NCBI GenBank assembly: GCA_963677015.1 | Contig: OY781533.1 | Span: 2,294,001-2,358,000, forward strand | Source: G963556115 sp963677015 | GTDB lineage: Bacteria > Planctomycetota > SZUA-567 | Direction of reading: 5' to 3' | DNA length: 64,000 nt | Part shown: positions 1 through 8,528 of the stretch, piece after piece | How the letters are laid out: each line of letters opens with the position of its first letter | Position numbering within the stretch: the stretch's first letter is position 1 | Made by a program: the position numbers and the translations under genes | Notes under the pieces: model-generated | What the model was told of the DNA's origin: nothing | Databases searched by the model: none | What the model saw: the letters and a program-made list of their open reading frames with translations, nothing else

Positions 1-2
1 TC

Positions 3-674
3 AGCCTGGAACTTAGAAAAGGCGAAGTACTTGGTATGGCCGGACTGGTAGGTGCCGGCCGAAGCGAACTCGCCGAAGCACTCTTCGGTCTAGATTCAAC
101 ACAATCAGGAAAAGTGCTGCTAAAAGGTGAAGAAATTATAATAAACAACCCCAAAGACGCAATGCAGGCCGGAATAGGATTTGTTCCGGAAGACCGCAAA
201 TGGCAGGGACTGATGATGAAACAGAGTGTAGAGGATAATTTATGCATGTCCATACACGAACGTATCAGTAACCGCGGCTTTATCAATAAGCACAGTGTTG
301 AGAACTCCTATCTCAAAGCCTCAATCAGTACCAAACTTAAAGCTGCATCCAGCCGTATCGGCATAAGCACTCTCAGCGGAGGAAACCAACAGAAAGTACT
401 CCTTTCACGTTGGCTGCTTGTAGACCCTGAAATTATATTCCTCGATGAGCCGACACGCGGTATTGATGTGGGCGCCAAGCAGGACATATATGAAATAATC
501 GAGGATCTTGCCTCTCAAGGTAAAAGCATAATCCTCGTCAGTTCCGAACTACCGGAACTGCTGCGCTGCTGCGACAGAATTGCAGTAATGAGTGCCGGAA
601 GACTTGCCGGAATTGTTCAAAAAGACAGTACAGATCAGGAAGAAATCATGAATCTGGCAATGAAATATCTATAA
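3..674 (+). CDS. Sugar ABC transporter ATP-binding protein, C-terminal half (5' truncated by window)
   Basis: The frame is open from the window edge, so only the C-terminal part is present. It is the second nucleotide-binding domain of a tandem RbsA/MglA/XylG-type ATPase, which energises sugar import at the inner membrane. Visible motifs are a degenerate Walker A (GLVGAGRSEL, typical of the second domain), the signature LSGGNQQK, and Walker B with catalytic Glu and D-loop (IIFLDEPTRGIDVGAK). The stop is 16 bases before the permease gene, and the binding protein follows, so this is an ATPase-permease-binding protein operon. The substrate cannot be read from the sequence; ribose, galactose, xylose or a related compound would all fit. 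Confidence 0.93.
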   Translation, partial: SLELRKGEVLGMAGLVGAGRSELAEALFGLDSTQSGKVLLKGEEIIINNPKDAMQAGIGFVPEDRKWQGLMMKQSVEDNLCMSIHERISNRGFINKHSVENSYLKASISTKLKAASSRIGISTLSGGNQQKVLLSRWLLVDPEIIFLDEPTRGIDVGAKQDIYEIIEDLASQGKSIILVSSELPELLRCCDRIAVMSAGRLAGIVQKDSTDQEEIMNLAMKYL

Positions 675-690
675 CGAAAGGGTCGCTTCA

Positions 691-1686
691 ATGAATGGAT
701 TTCTTGGTAACACTATTAAACTATTTGGTAAATTCAGATATATGACAGGCCTGGTACTGGTACTCGTACTGGCAATAATAATGAGTCCTGAACAACGAAA
801 AACCGGCGACATAATATTTCTAACCTTTGACAACCTCTCTGATATTATGCGTCAGGTTTCAGAAAACGGCATTATTGCTCTGGGCATGACACTGGTAATT
901 ATATCTGGAGGTATCGACCTTTCTGCCGGCAGTGTCCTGGCTCTGTCAGCGACCCTGGTTGCAAAACTGCTGAAACAATGGGCTCCGCAGGAACTGTCCC
1001 CTGACATGCATATTATTTTCTGTGTTGTTATAACCTTAGCTGTCTGTGCCGCTTGCGGAACAATAATGGGTACGGTAATCGCCAAATTCAAGATACAGCC
1101 TTTTATTGTTACACTTGCCGGCATGATCGGTCTTAGAGGTTTTGCCCGGTATCTTACCGATAACGCAAACATAGATATTGGTTTCAGTGATGACACCTCC
1201 GCAATATTTGCAGATGCCGTTTCACAGAAATTTGTTGTTATAAGCATCTTTATCATAATGGCAATAATCTTCTGTGTTATTCTTACCAAAACAGTCTTCG
1301 GCCTGCGTATTAAGTCAATAGGCGATAATGCAAATGCCTCCAAATACGCTGGACTCCCTGTCACTAAAATTCTTATTGCCGTCTATGCTATCTCCGGACT
1401 GATGTGCGGTCTTGCCGGTGTTCTTCACGCAGCCCAGAACCATCAGGGGAGTCCGAATGACGGCGTCTCATATGAACTTGACGCTATTGCGGCAGTAGTT
1501 ATTGGCGGAGCCAACATGAACGGTGGTAAAGGGTCAATAATCGGCACCGTGATTGGCGCACTTATTCTCGGCATACTGACCAATATGTTCCGGCTTCGCG
1601 GTATTGATGTCAATGTCGAAATGATGTTCAAAGCTGTAATAATTATTGTCGCTGTCAAAATGCAGACCACAGACAAAACCAGCTGA
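691..1686 (+). CDS. Sugar ABC transporter permease (RbsC-like)
   Basis: A 331-residue polytopic inner-membrane protein with about eight to ten hydrophobic segments, the usual length for the BPD_transp_2 family (RbsC, MglC, XylH). Family hallmarks include the GIIALGMTLVIISGGIDLS segment near residues 60-78 and the C-terminal run ELDAIAAVVIGGANMNGGKG followed by a final hydrophobic helix. It forms the channel served by the ATPase encoded just upstream and receives substrate from the periplasmic protein encoded 70 bases downstream. An AAAGG ribosome site lies about 8 bases before the ATG. Substrate unknown. Confidence 0.93.
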   Translation: MNGFLGNTIKLFGKFRYMTGLVLVLVLAIIMSPEQRKTGDIIFLTFDNLSDIMRQVSENGIIALGMTLVIISGGIDLSAGSVLALSATLVAKLLKQWAPQELSPDMHIIFCVVITLAVCAACGTIMGTVIAKFKIQPFIVTLAGMIGLRGFARYLTDNANIDIGFSDDTSAIFADAVSQKFVVISIFIIMAIIFCVILTKTVFGLRIKSIGDNANASKYAGLPVTKILIAVYAISGLMCGLAGVLHAAQNHQGSPNDGVSYELDAIAAVVIGGANMNGGKGSIIGTVIGALILGILTNMFRLRGIDVNVEMMFKAVIIIVAVKMQTTDKTS

Positions 1687-1756
1687 AAAATATAATCATG
1701 AATGCTCTAAGTTGAGTATTATAAAGATAATTGTGTGTTTCTTTAGGAGAATTGAA

Positions 1757-2707
1757 ATGAAAAAACTTGTGTTTGTTGCACTACTACTGGCAGTTACCCT
1801 CTGCTGCCAAACTGTATTTGCCCAGGATACAAAAAAGCTGGTTGTTTTCAGCCAATGTAACAATGCAGAACCATACCGGGCAGCGCAGAATGAAAGTTTC
1901 AAAAATCTTTGGTCACAATATGATGATGTTGAATTCGAACTTATGGATGCACAGCAGGATAACAGCCGTCAGATATCTCAGATTGAGACCGCAATACGCA
2001 AACAGCCAGATCTTCTCATCGTTGCACCTAATGAACGCGGACCGCTATCCGCAATCATGGGAAAAGCCAAAAAAGCCGGTATTCCTGTTATCTGCCTTGA
2101 ACGCGACATCAAGGACGCAGATAATTACACAACCTGGATCATGTCAGATAACTATGTTATAGGAGCACAGGCTGGTGAATTCATGAAGGATTACCTGACT
2201 AAAAAATATGGCAAACCAGAAGGAAAAGTCGTCGATATCCGCGGACTCCTCGGGGTTGAAGGTGAAATGAAACGTTTCAACGGAGCCTGGGATGTAATGA
2301 AAAAGTCACCGGGAATAGTTCAGGTTCAGGAAGCGGTTGCTAACTGGCTGCAGAGTAAAGCCCGTGAAAGAATGACAGAAATTCTCAGAGCTCAACCAGA
2401 GATAGATATCGTATATGGACATAATGACCCCATGGCTGTTGGCGCCTACCTTGCGGCAAAGGATCTTGGAAGAGAAAAAGAGATGATCTTTGTTGGCGTT
2501 GATGGACTGAATGGTCCTGGAGGCGGTATTCAAAAGGTTAAGGACGGTGTACTTGCTGCAAGTTTCACTTATCCTCTGTGTACTGATAAAGCCGTTGAAA
2601 TCGGTTATAAAATTATATCCGATCCAAACTTTGTACCTGAAAAACAGTACAATGTAAATTCAATGATGGTCACCAAAGATAATGCCGCAAAGCTTTATAA
2701 AGAATAA
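1757..2707 (+). CDS. Periplasmic sugar-binding protein of ABC transporter (RbsB-like)
   Basis: A 316-residue type I periplasmic binding protein (Peripla_BP_4). The start was set at MKKLVFVALL because it begins a clear Sec signal peptide ending near VFA (about residue 22) and has AGGAGA at 1745-1750; the frame stays open upstream, but without a signal sequence. The mature protein has the family pattern: a first Rossmann lobe (VVFSQCNN...), the segment PDLLIVAPNE, and a second-lobe run VYGHNDPMAVGAYLAAKDLG then IFVGVDGLNG. It should deliver a sugar or related solute to the permease/ATPase encoded upstream. It is the last gene of the operon; a strong hairpin follows about 20 bases after the stop. 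Confidence 0.93.
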   Translation: MKKLVFVALLLAVTLCCQTVFAQDTKKLVVFSQCNNAEPYRAAQNESFKNLWSQYDDVEFELMDAQQDNSRQISQIETAIRKQPDLLIVAPNERGPLSAIMGKAKKAGIPVICLERDIKDADNYTTWIMSDNYVIGAQAGEFMKDYLTKKYGKPEGKVVDIRGLLGVEGEMKRFNGAWDVMKKSPGIVQVQEAVANWLQSKARERMTEILRAQPEIDIVYGHNDPMAVGAYLAAKDLGREKEMIFVGVDGLNGPGGGIQKVKDGVLAASFTYPLCTDKAVEIGYKIISDPNFVPEKQYNVNSMMVTKDNAAKLYKE

Positions 2708-2726
2708 ACCACAGTCTCCTGTTAAC

Positions 2727-2775
2727 ACCTGTAAAGGAGAGGGAAATATATCCCCCTCCTTTACAGGTATTATTA
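2727..2775 (+). terminator. Hairpin terminator of the sugar ABC operon
   Basis: A 13-bp perfect stem, 2727-2739 pairing with 2756-2768, extended inward by GGG/CCC (2741-2743 with 2752-2754), lies just after the binding-protein stop. The tail (ATTATTAATA) is AT-rich rather than a clean T-run, so termination efficiency is uncertain. Confidence 0.7.
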
Positions 2776-3122
2776 ATACAGAAAATCTTCAAAGAACACA
2801 CAAAACTTGTATCACATGATTATCATACTATACTCCGGTAACCTGCGGAGACAACGAACAACAACTGTTTACCACACTCTATAAATAACCCTTAATCCCG
2901 CTATAATCAGAAACAATGATTACAGCGGGATTAAATTCTTTATATCATAAATAATAAATTGAAACACATACAGCATACGTAAAATATTTCAGTAATAACC
3001 AGAATCATCTTTAAAATCCATGCTTTAGACTTGATATTTTTCAAAATTAACTTGATTACACGCTCACTTAATATATCATCATCATCATAGCTACAATTTT
3101 GCAAGTATACTAAGGTGTAAAC
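2776..3122. other. Intergenic stretch with a second hairpin, no gene
   Basis: No convincing coding frame. It contains an 18-bp near-perfect inverted repeat (2892-2909 with 2917-2934, one mismatch, 7-base loop), which may be a second terminator for the upstream operon. The rest is AT-rich and carries the unidentified promoter of the downstream cysteine-rich gene. Confidence 0.6.
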
Positions 3123-3470
3123 ATGAAAACCATAACTGCCGACAACAAGCTGATAGCCAAATGCGGACTCTATTGTGGCGCCTGCAGTAAATTCCTGAAA
3201 GCATCCTGCCCGGGCTGCCACGACAACACCAAAGCCACCTGGTGCAAAGTACGCAGCTGCTGCTTTGAGCATTCCTACAATAACTGTGCTGACTGCACAA
3301 CCTTTAGCCAGGCTGTGGAGTGCAGTAAGTTTAATAATTTTATAGCCAGAATATTCGGTTTGATATTCAGATCGGACCGTAATGCCTGTATTGAGAGGAT
3401 AAAAAGAATCGGTGCTGAGAACTACGCCAAAGAAATGGCGTCCCAGAAGAAGCAGACTATTAAAAAATAG
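3123..3470 (+). CDS. Cysteine-rich DUF3795 family protein
   Basis: A 115-residue soluble protein with eleven cysteines packed in the first 70 residues: CGLYCGAC, CPGC, CKVRSCC and CADC, then one more before a basic tail. This is the DUF3795 layout, a small family common in anaerobic bacteria and archaea. The cysteines probably bind zinc or an iron-sulfur cluster; no reaction is established. AAGGTG lies about 5 bases before the ATG. It stands alone, convergent with the phosphatase regulator downstream. The opposite strand also carries a long open frame, but the cysteine pattern and ribosome site favour this one. Confidence 0.8.
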   Translation: MKTITADNKLIAKCGLYCGACSKFLKASCPGCHDNTKATWCKVRSCCFEHSYNNCADCTTFSQAVECSKFNNFIARIFGLIFRSDRNACIERIKRIGAENYAKEMASQKKQTIKK

Positions 3471-3538
3471 CTCGTACAACGCTTAAAAGTATTATAATAT
3501 AATGGGAATAATTTTCTGAAAGTAAGATAGTAAAAGAA

Positions 3539-4717
3539 CTAATTAGAACCGTACCTCAAGGCAAGAACTGTGATATCATCTGCCTGCGCTTCATCCCCGA
3601 CAAACCCGTCCAGACAGGAAAGAATATTATCCACAATCACCTTGGCGGAAGGGACCTCTTTAGAAAGCGACTGACTCAGACGTTCCTCGCCATACATCTC
3701 ACCCTCCGCGTCAACAGCCTCGGTAACACCATCAGAATACAACACCAGACTATCCCCGGCAGAAAATTTAACCCTTCCGGATTTATAGGCATAGTCCCTG
3801 GCATACCCCAGAACCATACCATGGCGTTCGGATAATTCTATTACTGAAAGATCATTCTTCACAAGAAAAGGCGCATTATGCCCGCCGTTGGAAAAACTCA
3901 GGACACCATCAGAGACACAGAGTATACCGATAAAAAGCGAAACAAACATCATAAGCTGATTATCAGTACTCAATTCACGGTTTACCGAGGATAAAATTGA
4001 TGCCGGAGAGAGCTCACCGTGGGCATAGGATTTTATCAGAGTTTTAGTCACCGCCATAAATAATGCCGCAGGCACACCTTTTCCCGACACATCACCGACG
4101 CAAAAGCATAAGTGATCATCATCAATAAAGAAGAAATCATAAAAATCACCGCCAAGCTCCTTGGCCGGTTTAAGAAATGCCGAAATATCGAATTTATCGT
4201 TCTTCGGATAAATTGTAGGAAGCATATCAGACTGAATCTTCTTCCCGAGATCAAGCTCCATCTGCATCCGCCGGCGCTGCTCATCAAGCGCATCATGTGC
4301 CATTTTAAGATTTTTCATATTCCGCTGCATGCAGATATGATTATGCACTCTTGCTTTGACTTCAAGTATTTCAAACGGTTTGGTAATATAATCAACCGCA
4401 CCCGCTTCAAAACCACGTGATTTAGCCTTGACATCGGTAAGACCGGTTATGAATATAATAGGAATATCAGCTTTGCTTTTATCTTCTTTGAGAATTCGGC
4501 AGACCTCATACCCGTCAAGGCCGGGCATTACAATATCCAGCAGTATAAGATCAGGTTTGCACTTCTCGATCTCCTTAAAAGCAGAGAGAGAGTTGGTTGC
4601 GATAGCAACATCATAATCACCCTCCAGAGCACTCTGAAGTATTTTCTGATTTAATCTGGTATCATCAACAACCAGTACCCTGGCCGGAGCATCATCTAGC
4701 AAAATATAATCTTTCAT
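3539..4717 (-). CDS. Response regulator with SpoIIE/RsbU-type PP2C phosphatase output
   Basis: A 392-residue cytoplasmic regulator. Residues about 12-130 form a receiver domain with acidic pocket DD (18-19), phosphoacceptor D61 in LLDIVMPG, the conserved Thr (FITG) and Lys (TKPF). A helical linker (about 130-165) leads to a SpoIIE/PP2C phosphatase domain with metal-binding signatures GGDFYDFF, GDVSGKGVPAALFM and the terminal QADDITVLALR. Such proteins dephosphorylate an anti-sigma-factor antagonist when the receiver is phosphorylated, linking a two-component signal to partner switching. No STAS or anti-sigma kinase gene lies nearby, so the partner is elsewhere. The gene is monocistronic. Confidence 0.93.
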   Translation of the reverse strand: MKDYILLDDAPARVLVVDDTRLNQKILQSALEGDYDVAIATNSLSAFKEIEKCKPDLILLDIVMPGLDGYEVCRILKEDKSKADIPIIFITGLTDVKAKSRGFEAGAVDYITKPFEILEVKARVHNHICMQRNMKNLKMAHDALDEQRRRMQMELDLGKKIQSDMLPTIYPKNDKFDISAFLKPAKELGGDFYDFFFIDDDHLCFCVGDVSGKGVPAALFMAVTKTLIKSYAHGELSPASILSSVNRELSTDNQLMMFVSLFIGILCVSDGVLSFSNGGHNAPFLVKNDLSVIELSERHGMVLGYARDYAYKSGRVKFSAGDSLVLYSDGVTEAVDAEGEMYGEERLSQSLSKEVPSAKVIVDNILSCLDGFVGDEAQADDITVLALRYGSN

Positions 4718-4965
4718 TACCGAACATCACTAACCCCTAAAAGCTATTGCTATTTTATACATTTTATCGGACTATAACAATGAAGAAAATTCAATAATCA
4801 GACATATTCGACATTTATATACTAACCGATCACAGCTATAAGCAATTACTCTTGCAGTTTTTTTATAAAATTGTAAACTTTTATATATTATCCTTGAGAT
4901 TCGCCTCAATTTCCGGCAAGTATTTATAAAAGTGCACCATAAACACCCAAAGAGAGAGAGACTAA

Positions 4966-6093
4966 ATGGATATCAATACACTTACAAAATCATATTATAC
5001 CGATATAACACTCAGCGTAGTACTGATTGTTGCCGCAATTATACTGAGTAAACTCCTCAGTTCGCACTTCCGTAAACGTACATCCAAAAAAGCCCGCACC
5101 CTGTTGGTGCTTATCCTGATATTTATTCTGGTTCTAAGTATACTTATCGAACTCTGGAAGGACAAAAGCGACTTTATCAATCACCTAGCCATCTATAAAG
5201 ACTATCTACCGGGCTATGATACGATAATTCTAATCATTGCGGCCGCTGTCTTCTCACACTTTCTGCAGATCTGGCTCTCACGCCGCAGTTCAGACATGAG
5301 TCAGGATCTCAGTAAACGGCATAAAATCAAACTTGTTGCCCGCTGGGTATCATGGGGCTTCTTCTTCCTGGCAACTGCAATAATTTTCCTGATAAATCAG
5401 GGATGGGGAAACACCGGTACCTTCCTCGGTCTAATCGGTGCCGGCCTGGCGCTATCCTTACAGGAAACCATACTCTGTTTTATCGGCTGGCTGCATATTG
5501 TGTTCAACCATACGTATGACATTGGAGACCGCATAGAAATTAATGGTAAACTTGGTGATGTAATCAGTATAAATACCACACATACCCGTCTTTTGGAAGT
5601 CTCAATGAAAACCATCGGCGGACAGAGTACCGGCCGCATAATGACCATACCCAACTCTCAGGTATTCAGAGGCTCCGTGCTGAACTCAACCTGCGGTTTC
5701 CCCTTTATCTGGCTGGAAGTGATAACCTCAGTTACCTTCGAAAGTGATGTCAATCTCGCTATCGAAACAATAATGAATATCGCAGAAAGATCACAACTGA
5801 AAATAGAACCGGAGGTAATGAAGGATCTAACCCTTATGCAGGACGATTACGCGATTCACTACCGTCATCTTACCCCGATGGTCTATAGCCGTATTATTGA
5901 TCAGGGAGTAGAATTAACCCTCCGTTTTCTCTCCCCTGTCCGCTCTGCCAGACAACGGGAAAATGATATCTCTCTGGACATATTACAGGAATTCAATAAG
6001 ATCCCGCAGCTCGAAATTGCATATCCGACATCACGTCTTTACCGCCGCAATGAAGGGAAATACCCTGAATACCAGCCGCCGGTAAATAAATAA
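4966..6093 (+). CDS. MscS-family mechanosensitive channel (short form)
   Basis: A 375-residue membrane protein with about four hydrophobic segments in the first 180 residues, including the Gly/Ala-rich pore helix (LGLIGAGLALSLQETI). The MscS beta-domain follows, with GDRIEINGKLGDVISINTTH and the signature IPNSQVFRGSVLN near residue 230, then a cytoplasmic alpha/beta domain. Such channels release small solutes when membrane tension rises. A weak purine-rich stretch precedes the ATG. It lies directly upstream of a second, larger MscS-type gene in the same direction with a 166-base gap, but the two are not close paralogues. Confidence 0.9.
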   Translation: MDINTLTKSYYTDITLSVVLIVAAIILSKLLSSHFRKRTSKKARTLLVLILIFILVLSILIELWKDKSDFINHLAIYKDYLPGYDTIILIIAAAVFSHFLQIWLSRRSSDMSQDLSKRHKIKLVARWVSWGFFFLATAIIFLINQGWGNTGTFLGLIGAGLALSLQETILCFIGWLHIVFNHTYDIGDRIEINGKLGDVISINTTHTRLLEVSMKTIGGQSTGRIMTIPNSQVFRGSVLNSTCGFPFIWLEVITSVTFESDVNLAIETIMNIAERSQLKIEPEVMKDLTLMQDDYAIHYRHLTPMVYSRIIDQGVELTLRFLSPVRSARQRENDISLDILQEFNKIPQLEIAYPTSRLYRRNEGKYPEYQPPVNK

Positions 6094-6259
6094 ATTATCT
6101 GATACCGTTTGATATGAGTCCACAAAACAAACTCATATATCCGCGAATTCATTTATTCTTACGAATCTCTTATTCATTGCAATAAAACCGCATATGTCAT
6201 AAAATAGACTTGCTTTAATTTTATAGTTGCAAGATATAACGAAAGGAATCAAAAACGTA

Positions 6260-8419
6260 ATGAAGAGAAGTCTGATTCTGCTGCTCATAGCCATACTCAA
6301 CATCATGCCTGTAATTGCTGATGACAATACCGAAGATAAAGCTCCGGCTATAAACATCAAAACCCCGCAGGAACTGCTTACCACCTTTACACGATATATG
6401 ATATCAGGTACCGGAAAGGGTGCGAGTACCAAAGATCTGGCCAAGGCTCTCACCCTCATTCAACCCCATCTGGTAAATGGAAAACAAGAGAATAAAAGCA
6501 ACGTTCTCAATAAAGCTGATGATCTTATCTTCCTGCTGAACACTGTAAATTATAACCCTGAAGACACCAAAATCATAGGCAACGACGGCAAAAATGCGGT
6601 TATAGAGATCGGTGATGAGATCTCAACAGTGAGGCTCGCCATTACCCGTGACCCAAACAAAGGCTGGATATTCTCCGACCTTAATTTCACCGAGCCAGAA
6701 TTCAACTCAGCTTTCAAACACATTGAAAGCGTCCGAAATAATGTCGAAAAATATGCGGATCAGTTCGTACCTGAATTGTCCTCTCCGTTAAACACCATGT
6801 ACACTTTTACCTACGGGGTACAGAATCTACACGGTTATGATCTGAATGACGCGGTACAGGCCCTGAACCTGCATAATCTTGACCCCAAGGTAGCGGCCGG
6901 TCTTGGACCGACCTGGGCTATTCAGTCCTATCGCATGTTGCATTATGCCTCCACCGTTAAACCCGAGACACTATCAAATGATCCGCTATATGAAGACAAG
7001 GTAGTCCTGCTGCTTGATCCCAATTATGGTATGATCAGTATGTCCTGTGTTACCGATTCCGAAACCGGTAAAAAAGCTTGGAAGATTGAGTATAGTGGTA
7101 ATAACAGTGTAAATGCTGCCTACGACTCATTCATGTCACATGGAATGGTTCAAGAATTGCACCTTATGGGCACCAAAAACCCGACCCTTCATATTATACT
7201 TGATGACTTTTTTCAACTGAACTTTCCGATATTGGAATATAAAATACTGGGTACAAATATCTGGAAGATAATACTTTCACTGCTGCTGATACTATCAAGC
7301 TTCATAATCCTGCCGGTAATTCGCCTGATCTGCATTCCTCTAATTAATTTGATTTGCAGTTTACTGAATATTGACAGTTCCAGAAACACCACTAAGCGCT
7401 TTATACTGCCGGTACAGATAATTATTATGTCCATGTTCTGGCTAAAAGGCATAGTCATAATCACTGCCAGTCCGAAAATTATGGCAGCAAGTATTGTCGC
7501 ACTCAATATTATTAAATGCCTCACTCTCACCCTGCTTCTCTGCCGCTTCATAGACAGCGCCTGCTCGGTAGCGGCCGACAGATTCAGCACCAACCTGCAC
7601 ATCATAACCAACGTTATGGGCAAAATTCTAAAGATAGCCGCCGTAATCATGGCCATCCTCTATATCTGTGATATATTCAACCTCAACACTACAAACTTCC
7701 TGGCTGCTCTGGGTATTGGTGGTTTTGCTTTCGCACTCGCCGGCAAAGACACTATTGAGAATTTCTTCGGTTCGATCATGATAATAATGGACAGACCATT
7801 CCGCAATGGCGATTATATTCAGGTTGCCAATATCAGTGGTGTTATCGAGCAGGTAGGTGTCCGCAGCACTACCATCAGAACCCTTACCGACACAGTGGTA
7901 ACAATTCCAAACCGGATGTTCATATCATCGACCATTGAAAATCTCGGTATGCGTAAGTGGCGGCGTTATAATACCACCTTTGATATTCTATATGAGACCG
8001 ATATTGACCGGATAAAACTCTTTACCGAAGGACTGACCGAACTGGCACACCTGATGCCGGATACCAAAAAAGATCAGATACAGATCTATTTCTACAGTCT
8101 GGGATCATGCTCGCTGGAAATTTTTATCAACCTGTATTTCCTCAACCGCGGCCGGCTGGAAGAACTCAAAGCCAGGGAAAAATTCAATACCCAGGCACTG
8201 CGTCTGGCTCAGAAACTCGGTATTGAATTCGCATATCCTACTCAGAAGCTTTACGTACAGCAGGAAACACAGCCATACAATCCTCTGGCTCAAAAACTTC
8301 CGGAACAGAGTAGAGATAAAGGCGGCAAAGTCTCCCCCGGAGTTACTCTGGCACGGGAAATCAGTCCCTATTACAAAGAGGATGGAAGTAACGGAAGCGG
8401 TGATTCCCAAAAAATTTAA
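6260..8419 (+). CDS. MscS-family mechanosensitive channel with large N-terminal extracytoplasmic domain
   Basis: A 719-residue protein. The start was placed at MKRSLILLLIAIL because it opens a signal peptide (about 20 residues, ending VIA/DD) and has GAAAGGA at 6241-6247; the longer frame begins at an unsupported TTG. About 320 residues of predicted extracytoplasmic region follow, then five or so membrane segments from about residue 340, the pore helix (FLAALGIGGFAFALAGKDTI) and the MscS beta-domain (GDYIQVANISGVIEQVG, VVTIPNRMFISSTIENL). The C-terminal tail of about 50 residues is hydrophilic. The architecture resembles large YnaI/YbdG-type or MscK-like channels. It is followed by a shared terminator facing the oxidoreductase gene. 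Confidence 0.9.
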   Translation: MKRSLILLLIAILNIMPVIADDNTEDKAPAINIKTPQELLTTFTRYMISGTGKGASTKDLAKALTLIQPHLVNGKQENKSNVLNKADDLIFLLNTVNYNPEDTKIIGNDGKNAVIEIGDEISTVRLAITRDPNKGWIFSDLNFTEPEFNSAFKHIESVRNNVEKYADQFVPELSSPLNTMYTFTYGVQNLHGYDLNDAVQALNLHNLDPKVAAGLGPTWAIQSYRMLHYASTVKPETLSNDPLYEDKVVLLLDPNYGMISMSCVTDSETGKKAWKIEYSGNNSVNAAYDSFMSHGMVQELHLMGTKNPTLHIILDDFFQLNFPILEYKILGTNIWKIILSLLLILSSFIILPVIRLICIPLINLICSLLNIDSSRNTTKRFILPVQIIIMSMFWLKGIVIITASPKIMAASIVALNIIKCLTLTLLLCRFIDSACSVAADRFSTNLHIITNVMGKILKIAAVIMAILYICDIFNLNTTNFLAALGIGGFAFALAGKDTIENFFGSIMIIMDRPFRNGDYIQVANISGVIEQVGVRSTTIRTLTDTVVTIPNRMFISSTIENLGMRKWRRYNTTFDILYETDIDRIKLFTEGLTELAHLMPDTKKDQIQIYFYSLGSCSLEIFINLYFLNRGRLEELKAREKFNTQALRLAQKLGIEFAYPTQKLYVQQETQPYNPLAQKLPEQSRDKGGKVSPGVTLAREISPYYKEDGSNGSGDSQKI

Positions 8420-8453
8420 ACTCTTTCATAAGTTAATATTTTTACCATGAAAC

Positions 8454-8491
8454 ATATAAGAGGTACCGCACTATAGCGGTACCTCTTATAT
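8454..8491. terminator. Bidirectional terminator between convergent genes
   Basis: A perfect 16-bp inverted repeat (8454-8469 with 8476-8491, loop ACTATA) sits between the MscS gene on the plus strand and the oxidoreductase gene on the minus strand. It can act in both directions, although T-runs are short on either side. Confidence 0.75.
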
Positions 8492-8528
8492 AAGCAGATA
8501 ATTTTAGAAATGCAGCCTGGATAGTTAC

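Noticed and set aside
2940..3479. 179-residue open frame on the minus strand over the DUF3795 gene
   Set aside because: It is antisense to a cysteine-rich family protein with a ribosome site; the translated product has no recognisable motif and its composition looks like an antisense shadow.
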